Assembly: GCF_000513295.1 (NCBI RefSeq)
Contig: NC_023065.1
Span: 434,001 to 498,000 of the forward strand
DNA length: 64,000 bases
Reading direction: 5' to 3'
Origin: Magnetospirillum gryphiswaldense MSR-1 v2
GTDB taxonomy: Bacteria; Pseudomonadota; Alphaproteobacteria; Rhodospirillales; Magnetospirillaceae
Each line of letters opens with the position of its first letter. Within the stretch, counting starts at the first letter, position 1. The notes under the pieces are model-generated. The model was not told the DNA's origin. It worked only from the letters and a program-made list of their open reading frames with translations, and made no database searches. Below, piece by piece: positions 11,249 to 20,355 of the stretch. Both the position numbers and the translations under genes were made by a program.

Positions 11249-11268
11249 AAAAACGAACATACGTTTTT
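11249..11268 (-). promoter_or_regulatory. Inverted repeat upstream of ivd, candidate operator
   Basis: A perfect AAAAACG-N6-CGTTTTT inverted repeat centred about 44 bases upstream of the ivd start, in the 97-base gap behind the dctP-like gene. Its A/T arms with a CG core and no GC stem argue against a terminator. An operator for a TetR- or MerR-type repressor of leucine catabolism would be expected here. Confidence 0.45.
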
Positions 11269-11311
11269 TTAATCGGCGCGCAAGAGGGATTTGTGTCCCC
11301 AAGTGCGGATA

Positions 11312-12337
11312 TCAGTGACTGGTGGAAATCGCGGTCCGGAATTTTTCCAGCCACGCCGCATCCTTGCCCAGGGCTTCGACGATGGCTTCCTCGACCGGCG
11401 GCTGCATGGTTTCCTTGAATTGCTGACGTTCCTGCGGCGACGGGGTCAGCACCGTCAAGCGTTTGGCCAGACCGACGCGGCCGCGTTCGGTCTTGTCGAC
11501 GGCATCCACCGTGTGGCGGCCAAAGGCCAGGGCATCGCTGGCCGCTTGGCGCACCAAGGCGGCATCCTCGGCGGTCATGGCGTTCAGGGCGGCGGTGTTG
11601 AACAGCCAGACATAGGGCGAATAAATGGCGTCGATGAAGGTGGCGTAGCGCTGCACCGTGTCGAAATTGCGGGCCATGATCACGGCGGGGGGACTCATCT
11701 GACCATCGATGGCGCCCATGGCCAGCATGGACAATTCGTCGCGCGACGATACCTGGACCGGGCGAGCGTTGACGGCGGTGATCATGGCATCCAGGGGGGC
11801 GAAACCGGGAATGGCGCGCAGGCGCAATCCCCACATGTCGTCGGGGTCGGTGATCGGGCGGTCCAGGTTGGTGAGGACGTGAAAGCCGCCGGGATCGGCG
11901 AAGCCCAGCAAGGTCAGCTTGGTCCGTGCCGCCATGTCGGTGGCCATGTCGCGGACGAAGGGGCCGGCCATCACCTCACGGGCTTGGGCGATGGTGTCGA
12001 AGGCGAAAGGCAGTTGTGTCGCCATCAGCGGCGGATAAAGCGCGGTGACGCCGCCGACGGTGACCAGGGCGGATTGGATGACCCCTTTGCTGGTCAGGCT
12101 GGCCATGTCGCGGTTGCCGCCCAGTACGCCGTCGGGGAAGATTTCCACCGCCAGCCGGCCCTGGCTTCGTTCCGCCAGCAGGCGGCGGAATTCCGCCGCC
12201 ACCGCCGCCACCGGGTCCGAGGCCGACACTTGCGGTTGGGCATGGGCCAGGAAGATCTGGACCGGTTCGGCCCGGACGGGCAAGGCGGCCAACACCATGA
12301 AGGCTAGACCGAGAAGGCTGCGCTTGAGCATGTCCAT
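11312..12337 (-). CDS. TRAP-type periplasmic solute-binding protein (DctP family)
   Basis: A 341-residue exported protein. The signal peptide has a basic start and the hydrophobic core LLGLAFMVLAALPVRA, with probable cleavage after ARAE or VRA. The mature part has the DctP fold hallmarks: IFPDGVLGGNRDMASLTSKG early, WGLRLRAIPGFAP mid-way, and GAIDGQMSPPAVIMARNFDTVQ. TRAP receptors normally sit with DctQ and DctM membrane genes; none are near here. Instead its start lies four bases after the stop of a membrane nucleotide cyclase, so the pair are almost certainly co-transcribed. It may therefore act as a ligand-binding partner of that sensor rather than in transport. That role is inference from context. 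Confidence 0.85.
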   Translation of the reverse strand: MDMLKRSLLGLAFMVLAALPVRAEPVQIFLAHAQPQVSASDPVAAVAAEFRRLLAERSQGRLAVEIFPDGVLGGNRDMASLTSKGVIQSALVTVGGVTALYPPLMATQLPFAFDTIAQAREVMAGPFVRDMATDMAARTKLTLLGFADPGGFHVLTNLDRPITDPDDMWGLRLRAIPGFAPLDAMITAVNARPVQVSSRDELSMLAMGAIDGQMSPPAVIMARNFDTVQRYATFIDAIYSPYVWLFNTAALNAMTAEDAALVRQAASDALAFGRHTVDAVDKTERGRVGLAKRLTVLTPSPQERQQFKETMQPPVEEAIVEALGKDAAWLEKFRTAISTSH

Positions 12338-12341
12338 CGCC

Positions 12342-14429
12342 CTATTTGCTGTCGAAACGCAAGATACCGTCCCAATCGGCGGTTTCTGCTTGTGCCAACG
12401 CCTTCAGGTACAAGGCGGCGGCCTTGTCGTGCGGGCGCATCTCGGTGAAATCGGTGAAGGCGCGGGCGGCGTCGCGCCATTGACGACGTTCGATCAGGGC
12501 CATGGCTTCCCCCCACAGCAATACGTCGGTGGCCGGGTCGCTGCCTTCGCCCAGCAATTCGTGCACGTCGATGGGCAGGCTGGTCCCCACCGCCAACACC
12601 CGGCCCATGGGCCGCAGGGTGAAGCGCCCGGCCACCGCCTGGGCGACGTCGCCGGTGACCAGCAATTGGGTGTCCAATTGCTTGTTCAGGCTTTCCACCC
12701 GCGAGGCCAAATTGACCATGGCGCCCAGGGCGGTGTATTGCATGCGGTCGCTGGCCCCCACATTGCCGACCACCGCCATGCCGGTGTGCAAGCCCATGCG
12801 GGTCTTCAACTGCCCGCCATCCGCTCCGCCCAAGGTCGCCGCGTCTCGGCAGGCCAACATGGCGCGGCAGGCGTGGGCCACATGATCGTCATCGTCCAAA
12901 GGCGCGTTCCACAGGGCCATGATGGCATCACCGATATACTTGTCGATGGTGCCGTGATGGCGGTGAATGGCGGTGGACATGGCATCGAAATAGGCGGACA
13001 GCCAGGGCAGCACCTGTTCCGGCGGCATGGCCTCGGTGGCGGCGGTAAAACCTTGCAGATCGGTGAACATCACCGTCAGCGGTCGGCGCTGTCCGCCGAC
13101 CGAGGTGCCGATGCCCGATTGGATGATGTTGTGCACCAGGCTTTTCGGCACATAGGTGCCAAAACTGGCAAGCCCGGTCTTCATCGAGGCGATGGCCTTG
13201 GCCAGCTTGTCGATTTCCACCACCGGCGAGATCACCTTGACCGGCTGGCCCAATTCCAGGCGGCTGATGCGGTCGGTTTCGGCGATCAGGGTTTCCATGG
13301 GCTTGACCAGCATGCGGGCAGCGCGCTGGATGGCCAGGGCGGCGATGCCCAGGAACAGGCCGCCGGCCAGCAGGATCAGCAGGCTGGCCTTCTTGATCGG
13401 GCCGACGAACTCATCTTCGGCGACGACCACGCCGATGGTCCAGGTACTGCCGAATTTATTGGTGAAGGGGCTGAAGCGGACCATCCAGTCGGTGCCGTCC
13501 TCGGCTGATTGCACGACGAAATTGTCGCCCTTGCCGGCGCGCCAGCCGCGCACGGCCTCGGCCACCACCGAATCATCCACCTGGGCGCCGTCGACCAAGT
13601 GCAGGTTGGTGCCATCCGAACGGCTGACCTTGGTTTCATCGGGATGGCCGATCATGCGTCCGGCACTGTCCAGGATGAACACCCTGCCGGTCACCCCCAC
13701 CTTCTGTTCGCGCAGGAAGGCGGACAGGGCGGCGATGGTCATGTCGGCGCCGAATACCGCCAGCCGTGCCCCGTCCGAGGTGGTCAGGCGACGCGACAAG
13801 GTCAGGCCGGGCTGCACCGGACCGGCGAACATGTAGACCGGTGAGCCGGCGATGTCGTCGAAGGGCAGGGCGGCCCGATACCAGGGCCGTTCGCGCGGGT
13901 CGTACTCAGTGGGGGCGCGTTCCAGCCCGACAACCTTGCCCCACGATGACAGATACAGCACGCTGTCGCGCCATTGGCCGGAACTGTTGTCGATGATCCG
14001 GATCAGCCAATTGGCGTCCTTGGGCAGCTTGCCGCCGGTGGTGGTGGTGTAGCTGCCATCCTGGGGCAGGTGCACCACCTGATAGAAGGCGCCATCCTCG
14101 TGCATGCCGAAATACAGGCTGAGGACGCCGGGCATCTGTTGCAACTGTTCCAGCATGGGGCGCAGCGCCTCGGGGCGGCGCAGTTCGCTTTGCTGGCTTT
14201 TGCCGAAGGCCACCGCCATGTCCAGGGCACGGGCCATGCCGTCCATGACATTGCTGACCTTGAAGGTGACCTGATTGGTGGCCAGTTCCATGGATTGCTC
14301 GGCCACTTGTCGGGCCAAGGTGGTGTTGCTGCGGTAAATGAAGCCGATCATTGCCGCCGACAGCGGCACGACGATCAGCAGGAACATCACCGTGATGCCC
14401 ACGCGCAGACGAATGCGAACACGATCCAT
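12342..14429 (-). CDS. Membrane-bound class III adenylate/guanylate cyclase with dCACHE sensor
   Basis: A 695-residue membrane sensor enzyme. One membrane segment (about residues 10-32) precedes a large periplasmic dCACHE-type domain (RPWYRAAL and VFILDSAGRMIGHPDETK are typical). A second membrane segment, around LLILLAGGLFLGIAALAI, leads into HAMP and a class III cyclase domain. The metal-binding Asp lie in FTDLQGFTAATE and in IDKYIGDAIMALW. The Lys of IDKYIGD and Thr of YTALG favour ATP as substrate. Asn and Arg of MVNLASRVE complete the active site. A short TPR-like tail follows. It is upstream of and coupled to the dctP-like gene. Confidence 0.93.
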   Translation of the reverse strand: MDRVRIRLRVGITVMFLLIVVPLSAAMIGFIYRSNTTLARQVAEQSMELATNQVTFKVSNVMDGMARALDMAVAFGKSQQSELRRPEALRPMLEQLQQMPGVLSLYFGMHEDGAFYQVVHLPQDGSYTTTTGGKLPKDANWLIRIIDNSSGQWRDSVLYLSSWGKVVGLERAPTEYDPRERPWYRAALPFDDIAGSPVYMFAGPVQPGLTLSRRLTTSDGARLAVFGADMTIAALSAFLREQKVGVTGRVFILDSAGRMIGHPDETKVSRSDGTNLHLVDGAQVDDSVVAEAVRGWRAGKGDNFVVQSAEDGTDWMVRFSPFTNKFGSTWTIGVVVAEDEFVGPIKKASLLILLAGGLFLGIAALAIQRAARMLVKPMETLIAETDRISRLELGQPVKVISPVVEIDKLAKAIASMKTGLASFGTYVPKSLVHNIIQSGIGTSVGGQRRPLTVMFTDLQGFTAATEAMPPEQVLPWLSAYFDAMSTAIHRHHGTIDKYIGDAIMALWNAPLDDDDHVAHACRAMLACRDAATLGGADGGQLKTRMGLHTGMAVVGNVGASDRMQYTALGAMVNLASRVESLNKQLDTQLLVTGDVAQAVAGRFTLRPMGRVLAVGTSLPIDVHELLGEGSDPATDVLLWGEAMALIERRQWRDAARAFTDFTEMRPHDKAAALYLKALAQAETADWDGILRFDSK

Positions 14430-14522
14430 GGTTACCTTCCGCCCTATCGTCTCCCTGTCAGGCGGAAGACCCTATGCAGAATGGGGTAATCCAAAGGTGT
14501 TGGCAAAATAAACTTTTGCGCA

Positions 14523-15152
14523 TCAACGCAAGCTACAGGTGTCCGATAGCTGGCTGTCTGGAACCAAACCGCGCAGAACCATGTCGCAATAGACCTGGGC
14601 CACGTCCTCGCGGCTCAGGCGGCCCGATGGGCGGAACCACGTGCATACGCCGGTCAGCATGGCCAGGATGCCATAGGCGGCGACGGCGATGTCGGGAATC
14701 TGGAACAGACCTTGCGCGCGACCGTCGTCCAGGATGGCCATCAGCCGTTTTTCGTACTGGCGGCGCAGACCGACGATGTCTTCGTAATGATTGGGGTCCA
14801 GGCTGCGCAGCTCCGAGGCGCCGATGAACACCTCGCGCTTTCTCAGGATGTGATAGGTGACGTGGAAGAAGATGAACGCCTTCAGGCGTTCCACCGGGCC
14901 TTGTCCGGCGGTCTTGGCCTCGACCTTGGCCAATTCGGCGAACAAAGCGTCCATGTGGGTCTTGATCAGGTCGTAAAGCAAATCCTGCTTGGTGCTGATG
15001 TGGTTGTAAAGCGACCCTACCTGCACGCCCACCTCGGCGGCCAGCTGGCGCAGGGTCATGGCCTCGTAGCCGTGTTCATGAATAAGCTTCAGGCCAGCCT
15101 TGCGGATGGCCTCCATGGTCTTGGGGCCATGGGAACCGACGGTGCGCGCCAT
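14523..15152 (-). CDS. TetR/AcrR family transcriptional regulator
   Basis: A 209-residue repressor-type protein. The N-terminal helix-turn-helix spans about residues 12-58 (IRKAGLKLIHEHGYEAMTLR, then VGVQVGSLYNHISTKQDLL). The C-terminal half is a helical ligand-binding and dimerisation domain, similar in style to the TetR proteins that control acyl-CoA catabolism. It is followed by the cyclase gene on the same strand after 93 bases. The leucine operon begins about 3.3 kb away, so it is a candidate regulator of that operon, but the sequence does not prove this. Confidence 0.9.
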   Translation of the reverse strand: MARTVGSHGPKTMEAIRKAGLKLIHEHGYEAMTLRQLAAEVGVQVGSLYNHISTKQDLLYDLIKTHMDALFAELAKVEAKTAGQGPVERLKAFIFFHVTYHILRKREVFIGASELRSLDPNHYEDIVGLRRQYEKRLMAILDDGRAQGLFQIPDIAVAAYGILAMLTGVCTWFRPSGRLSREDVAQVYCDMVLRGLVPDSQLSDTCSLR

Positions 15153-15315
15153 GCTTTCAAGGTCCGATCAAACAAACAAGCCCTCGTATATCCGCCGATG
15201 AGGGCAACAGCGCAAGCGCCATATTGGCTTGTGCGTATAAGGGGTGGCGGAAAGCCATATGTTGACCAGCCTTTAGGTGTGGCGCTAGGGTGCGGCAAGC
15301 CCGCCGAGGATTACG

Positions 15316-16494
15316 ATGGCCGAACCGTTTTTTATCCCGGATTTGCGTACCATCCTGGTGATGACGATCTTCGTTTTCGCCATCCAGGGCTTTTTTCTGT
15401 GGCAGCTTTACCGCATCAAGCGCCGCCCGGCCTTCGCCCTGCTGGCCTGCGGCTGCGCGGTGTTTTCGGCTGGCTTCGTCGGTTATTTCCTGCGCCCCTA
15501 TCTTGGCCTCAACTGGTTGACCGTGGTGGTCGCCAATCTGCTGATCCTGGCCTATCCGGTTTTCCTGCTGGCCACCTTGATGCAGTGCCATGGCATCGCC
15601 CGACCGATCCGGGCGCTGTGGTGGGGGCTGCCCGGCATCATCGTGCTGTTGGTGGTGGCCGTGCTTTATCTGCGCGACAATCTTTTGGTGGTGGTCGTCG
15701 CTTCCGCCATCAACGGGGCGTTCTATCTGTTCATCGCCGCTTTCGTTGCCCGCCGCTTGCCGCTGAACGAGCCCAGCATGCGCATGACCCTGGTGTCCAA
15801 CCTGCTGTTGGCGGTGGTTTTGTTCGGGCGCGCCGGGGTGGCGTGGGTGATGTACGAGAACCCGCAGGCGGCGCCGGCGGTGGCGGTGTGGCTGTCCTAT
15901 ACGCTGATGATCGCGCTGTTTTGCCTGTCGGCGCAGATTTACGGCCTGCCCTTGCAGGAATTCACCCGCAGTGAACGCACGCTTGAGCATCTGGCCTCGG
16001 TCGACCCGCTGACCGAGGTACTGAACCGCCGCTCGTTCTTTGCCAAAGCCCAAGGATTGTGGCAGTCGCATCAAAGCGACGGGCGCCCGTTTTCGGTGCT
16101 GATGCTGGATTTGGACCGCTTCAAGGCCATCAATGATCGCCACGGCCACCCCACCGGCGACCGGGTGATCGTCGCCTTTGCCCGCCTGCTGCGTGACGCC
16201 ATGCGCCACGACGATCTTTTGGGCCGTATGGGCGGCGAGGAATTCGCCATCATCCTGCCCGGCGTGGCGACGGCGCAAGCCCTGGAAGTCGCCGAACGCA
16301 TCCGCGCCGCCAGCGAAGCGGTGGAGGTGCTGTCCGATGACGGCTTCCGCGTGCGGTTGACGGTCAGCATCGGCCTGGCTCTGGGCGATGGCGCCACCTC
16401 TTTGGATGATTTGATGAAACGGGCGGATGCCGCCCTTTATCAGGCCAAGGATCAGGGGCGCAATCGGGTGGTCATGGTCGAACAGGCAGCTTAA
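15316..16494 (+). CDS. Membrane diguanylate cyclase (GGDEF domain)
   Basis: Synthesises cyclic di-GMP from two GTP. The 392 residues comprise an N-terminal half of about six or seven membrane helices (starting VMTIFVFAIQGFFLWQLY) and a C-terminal GGDEF domain of about 170 residues. The active-site signature is GGEEF, preceded five residues upstream by the RxxD inhibitory site (RHDD), so product feedback inhibition is likely. The metal-binding DLDRFKAINDRHGHPTGD region is intact. There is no EAL domain. It is transcribed towards the YgiQ gene, 49 bases away. Confidence 0.93.
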   Translation: MAEPFFIPDLRTILVMTIFVFAIQGFFLWQLYRIKRRPAFALLACGCAVFSAGFVGYFLRPYLGLNWLTVVVANLLILAYPVFLLATLMQCHGIARPIRALWWGLPGIIVLLVVAVLYLRDNLLVVVVASAINGAFYLFIAAFVARRLPLNEPSMRMTLVSNLLLAVVLFGRAGVAWVMYENPQAAPAVAVWLSYTLMIALFCLSAQIYGLPLQEFTRSERTLEHLASVDPLTEVLNRRSFFAKAQGLWQSHQSDGRPFSVLMLDLDRFKAINDRHGHPTGDRVIVAFARLLRDAMRHDDLLGRMGGEEFAIILPGVATAQALEVAERIRAASEAVEVLSDDGFRVRLTVSIGLALGDGATSLDDLMKRADAALYQAKDQGRNRVVMVEQAA

Positions 16495-16543
16495 ACGACT
16501 TAGCCCCTCGTCAGAGGCGGCGGCAACGACTATGTAAGGGGGC

Positions 16544-18550
16544 ATGACTGCACTCCTTCCCGTTTCCGCCCCGGCCCGGCGCCACGCCGTTCCCTTCCTG
16601 CCCATGTCGCGCGCCGAGATGGACCGGCTGGGCTGGGACCAGTGCGACATCATCGTCGTTTCCGGTGACGCCTATGTGGATCACCCCAGCTTCGGTGCCG
16701 CCATCATCGGCCGGCTGCTGGAGGCTCAGGGCTGGCGCGTCGGCATCATCGCCCAGCCCGACTGGAATTCGGCCGAGCCGTTCAAGGTGCTGGGCAAGCC
16801 GCGGCTGTTCTTCGGCGTGACCGCCGGCAACATGGATTCCATGGTCAACCGCTATACCTCGGACCGGCGCATCCGCTCCGACGATGCCTATACGCCGGGC
16901 GGCGAGGGCGGCAAGCGGCCCGACCGCGCCGCCCTGGTCTATGCCCAACGCTGCCGCGAGGCATTCAAGGATGTGCCCGTCGTCCTCGGCGGCATCGAGG
17001 CCAGTCTGCGCCGCATCGCCCATTACGATTACTGGTCCGACAAGGTCCGTCGCTCGCTGCTGCTGGATGCCAAGGCCGACATCCTGGTCTATGGCAACGC
17101 CGAGCGCGCCATCATCGACATCGCCCGCCGCGCCGATCAGGGCGAGGCGGTCAAAAGCATGACCGACATCCGCGGGACCGCCATCATGCTGCCCGCTGTG
17201 CCCGAGGGCTGGGTGGTGGCCGATTGGTCGGACATGGACGATACGCCACGCGTGCCCAAGGGCGACAAGGTGGTGGTGCGGCTGCCCTCCTATGAAGCGG
17301 TGGCCGCCGACCCGCCGCTTTACGCCCATGCCTCGCGCGCGCTGCATCTGGAAAGCAACGCCTCCAACGCCCATGCCCTGGTTCAGCGCCACGGCGAGCG
17401 CGAGGTGTGGATCAACCCGCCGCCCATTCCGCTGTCCATGATGGAAATGGACGCGGTCTACGACCTGACCTATGCGCGGGCGCCGCATCCGTCCTACGGC
17501 GATGCCAAGCTGCCAGCGTGGGAGATGATCCGTTTTTCCGTCAACATCATGCGCGGCTGCTTCGGCGGCTGTTCGTTCTGTTCCATCACCGAACACGAGG
17601 GCCGGGTGATCCAAAGCCGCTCGGAAGGCTCGATCCTGCGCGAGATCGAGGCCATCCGCGACAAGACCAAGGGCTTCACCGGCACCATTTCCGATTTGGG
17701 CGGCCCCACCGCCAACATGTATCGCCTCGCCTGCAACGACGACAAGATCCAGGCGGTGTGCCGGCGGCTGTCCTGCGTCTACCCGGATATCTGCAAGAAT
17801 CTGGGCACCGATCACGGGCCGCTGATCCAGATTTACCGCAAGGCCCGTGCCATCAAGGGGGTCAAGCGCATCACCATCGGCTCGGGCCTGCGTTACGATC
17901 TGGCGGTGAAAAGCCCGGAATACGTCAAGGAGCTGGTCACCCACCATGTGGGCGGCTATCTGAAGATCGCTCCCGAACACACCGAAACCGGGCCGTTGTC
18001 CAAGATGATGAAGCCGGGCATGGGCGCCTACGACCGCTTCAAGCAGATGTTCGACAAGGCGGCGCAGGCAGCGGGTAAGAAATACTATCTCATCCCCTAT
18101 TTCATCGCCGCCCATCCCGGCACCAGCGACGAAGACATGATGAATTTGGCCCTGTGGCTGAAGAAGAACGGCTTCAAGGCCGATCAGGTGCAAACCTTCC
18201 TGCCGTCGCCCATGTCGTTGGCCACCGCCATGTACCATTCGGGCAAGAACCCGCTGGCCCCGGTGCGTCACACCGGCACCGAGGACGTGGTCTCGGCCAA
18301 GGGGCTGAAGCAGCGCCGCCTGCACAAGGCCTTCCTGCGCTATCACGACCCGGAAAACTGGCCGGTCCTGCGCGAGGCGCTGAAGCGCATGGGCCGCGCC
18401 GACCTGATCGGGCCGGGCCAGCATCAATTGGTGCCGTCGGGTAATTATGCTCCGGTGGGCAAGGCTGTCGGCACACCGTTTCGCACCCAGCACAGCCGGG
18501 TCGAATTCAAGGGAAATGCGCGAGGCCCGCGACCGCCGAAAATGCGCTAG
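16544..18550 (+). CDS. ygiQ: YgiQ-family radical SAM protein
   Basis: A 668-residue radical SAM enzyme of the UPF0313/YgiQ family, whose reaction is not established. The N-terminus [19 protein letters not shown] and the [11 protein letters not shown] segment match YgiQ. The 4Fe-4S cluster motif CxxxCxxC is C339, C343 and C346 in [17 protein letters not shown]. The C-terminal region [19 protein letters not shown] is also conserved. Start at 16544 follows AAGGGGG. Its TAG stop overlaps the stop of the convergent outer-membrane protein gene on a shared CTAG. Confidence 0.95.
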   Translation: MTALLPVSAPARRHAVPFLPMSRAEMDRLGWDQCDIIVVSGDAYVDHPSFGAAIIGRLLEAQGWRVGIIAQPDWNSAEPFKVLGKPRLFFGVTAGNMDSMVNRYTSDRRIRSDDAYTPGGEGGKRPDRAALVYAQRCREAFKDVPVVLGGIEASLRRIAHYDYWSDKVRRSLLLDAKADILVYGNAERAIIDIARRADQGEAVKSMTDIRGTAIMLPAVPEGWVVADWSDMDDTPRVPKGDKVVVRLPSYEAVAADPPLYAHASRALHLESNASNAHALVQRHGEREVWINPPPIPLSMMEMDAVYDLTYARAPHPSYGDAKLPAWEMIRFSVNIMRGCFGGCSFCSITEHEGRVIQSRSEGSILREIEAIRDKTKGFTGTISDLGGPTANMYRLACNDDKIQAVCRRLSCVYPDICKNLGTDHGPLIQIYRKARAIKGVKRITIGSGLRYDLAVKSPEYVKELVTHHVGGYLKIAPEHTETGPLSKMMKPGMGAYDRFKQMFDKAAQAAGKKYYLIPYFIAAHPGTSDEDMMNLALWLKKNGFKADQVQTFLPSPMSLATAMYHSGKNPLAPVRHTGTEDVVSAKGLKQRRLHKAFLRYHDPENWPVLREALKRMGRADLIGPGQHQLVPSGNYAPVGKAVGTPFRTQHSRVEFKGNARGPRPPKMR

Positions 18551-19236
18551 AACTTCCAGGCGGCATTGGCGACGAAGTTATGGGCGGTGAAATCGTCGCG
18601 TCCCTCGGTACCGCTGTCGATCCACATATAGCGATAACGCAGGCCCATGCTCATCTGATCGGTCAGATTGGTTTCCGCCCCGACCATGCCGGCCACGGCC
18701 AGATCGGTATGGGTGGATTCAAAATTGGTGGCCAAGGTGCCGATGCGGGTGATCTTTTCCTCGGTGGCGGCGAAGCCGATGCCGGCCCCCAGCAGCGGCG
18801 ACACCTTGGTCTTGCCCAAGGGCGAAACGATGCCATGCACCATGCCGATGGCCGAAGAAACCGTGCCTTCCATGCTGGCGCTGCCGTTGACGGCAGTGGT
18901 AGTGCCGTTGCTGGTGACATTGCCGTTCAGGCTGATGTTGTCGTATTCAAAGCGGCTGTATCCCAGTTCCGCCTCGCCCCGCACATAATCGTTGAGGTGA
19001 TAGCCGGCCAAGCCCGACACCGAATAACCGTCCTTGAACTGGTAGGTGCCGGCGGCGGTGGTGGTAATGCCGCCGCTGCTGGACGTACCGGAAAAGCTGA
19101 CGTCTTCGGGCAGGACTATTCCGGCCTGAGCGCCCAGGTAGAACTTGCCCTTGCTGGCGCTACCCGCATCCTGGGCCATGGCCGCATTTGCCCCCAGAAC
19201 GGCGAGGACGGCGAGGCCGGACAGCAGTTTATGCAT
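18547..19236 (-). CDS. Outer-membrane beta-barrel protein (OmpA/opacity-type)
   Basis: A 229-residue protein starting [21 protein letters not shown] with a clear signal peptide cleaved before QDAG. The mature part alternates hydrophobic and polar residues in the way of an eight-stranded barrel ([47 protein letters not shown]) and ends with WKF, a C-terminal aromatic as required for barrel assembly. A frame extending 11 codons upstream exists, but the chosen ATG has GGAGAGA at the right distance. Function beyond a small porin-like or adhesion barrel is unknown. Confidence 0.85.
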   Translation of the reverse strand: MHKLLSGLAVLAVLGANAAMAQDAGSASKGKFYLGAQAGIVLPEDVSFSGTSSSGGITTTAAGTYQFKDGYSVSGLAGYHLNDYVRGEAELGYSRFEYDNISLNGNVTSNGTTTAVNGSASMEGTVSSAIGMVHGIVSPLGKTKVSPLLGAGIGFAATEEKITRIGTLATNFESTHTDLAVAGMVGAETNLTDQMSMGLRYRYMWIDSGTEGRDDFTAHNFVANAAWKF

Positions 19237-19422
19237 GTTTTCTCTCCATTCAGGACAACCATTGCTCATGCGGTTCTGCCCTCAATGGTTTAACAAATAA
19301 TTACAAGTTGATCATTTAACGGATGTTTTCCGATTTCGCCATTGTCGTCGAGCCGGAAGAAGAACGATCGGGATGGATGGAAATCATGGTAGGAACGGTC
19401 GTCACCGGAGGATGGAGAGGCC

Positions 19423-20355
19423 ATGGATTGGGATAATCTGCGCATCTTTCTGGAACTGGCGCGCGGGCGGCGTTTGATGGATGCCGCCGAGCGCCTGGGC
19501 ATCGATTATTCCACCGTGTCGCGGCGCATCCGCCGGTTCGAGCAGGAACTGGGTACCCAGTTGTTCGACCGTAACAACCAGGGCTACACCCTGACCGCCC
19601 AGGGCCTGCACTTGGTGGAATACGCCGAAAAGGTGGAAGCCATTGTGCATCTGGCCCAGGAAAAACTGACCGGGCACAATTCGGCCCTGTCGGGGCAGAT
19701 CAGGCTGGCCTGCACCGAAGGCTTCGGCACCCATTTCCTGGCGGCGCAACTGGCCCATTTCTGCGCCCGTCACCCGCATATCACCCTGGATTTCCTGCCG
19801 TTGTCGCGCTTCGTCAACCTGCCCAAGCGCGAGGCCGACATGGCCATTTCCATTGAACGGCCCGAGAGCGGCAATTACGCCATCGCCAAGCTATGTGATT
19901 ATCACCTCAAGCTTTATGCCAGCCCGGCCTATCTGGCGGCACATGGCCCGATCATAGCGGCCAGTGATTTGCAAAATCACAATTTCATCGGCTATGTGGA
20001 CGATCTGGTGTTCTCGGAGGAACTGCGCTACCTGGAGCAGATCGTACCGGCGGACCGGGTCAGCTATCGCTCCACCAACGTCGTCGCCCAATGCTCGGCG
20101 GTGCGCCAGGGGACGGGGCTGGCGGTGCTGCCGTGCTTTCTGGCCTCGCCCCATGCCGATCTGGTGCCGGTGCTGGAGGATCAGGTGTTGTTCAAACGCT
20201 CGTTCTGGCTGGTGACGCCGGAAGAGCGGCACAATCTGGCCCGCATCAAGGCCCTGCGCCAGTTCGTCAAGGACGTGGCCGAGCGTAACCGCGCTTTCCT
20301 GCTGGGTGAAAGCCGGGAAATGGTGACGCCGGATAGGCCGGCGTCACCACAATAA
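19423..20355 (+). CDS. LysR-family transcriptional regulator
   Basis: A 310-residue regulator. The winged helix-turn-helix is at residues 1-60 (MDWDNLRIFLELARGRRLMD, then RLGIDYSTVSRRIRRFEQEL), followed by a LysR substrate-binding domain from about residue 90. A GGAGG-like site precedes the ATG. It is divergent from the outer-membrane barrel gene and convergent with an orphan ABC binding protein. Its TAA abuts that gene's stop with no base between. The binding-protein promoter carries a T-N11-A palindrome of LysR type (21671-21684), making it a plausible target. Confidence 0.92.
   Translation: MDWDNLRIFLELARGRRLMDAAERLGIDYSTVSRRIRRFEQELGTQLFDRNNQGYTLTAQGLHLVEYAEKVEAIVHLAQEKLTGHNSALSGQIRLACTEGFGTHFLAAQLAHFCARHPHITLDFLPLSRFVNLPKREADMAISIERPESGNYAIAKLCDYHLKLYASPAYLAAHGPIIAASDLQNHNFIGYVDDLVFSEELRYLEQIVPADRVSYRSTNVVAQCSAVRQGTGLAVLPCFLASPHADLVPVLEDQVLFKRSFWLVTPEERHNLARIKALRQFVKDVAERNRAFLLGESREMVTPDRPASPQ

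Noticed and set aside
11249-11268. Terminator for the dctP-like gene
   Set aside because: The arms are A/T with only one CG pair each, so the stem would be too weak. An operator reading is more likely.
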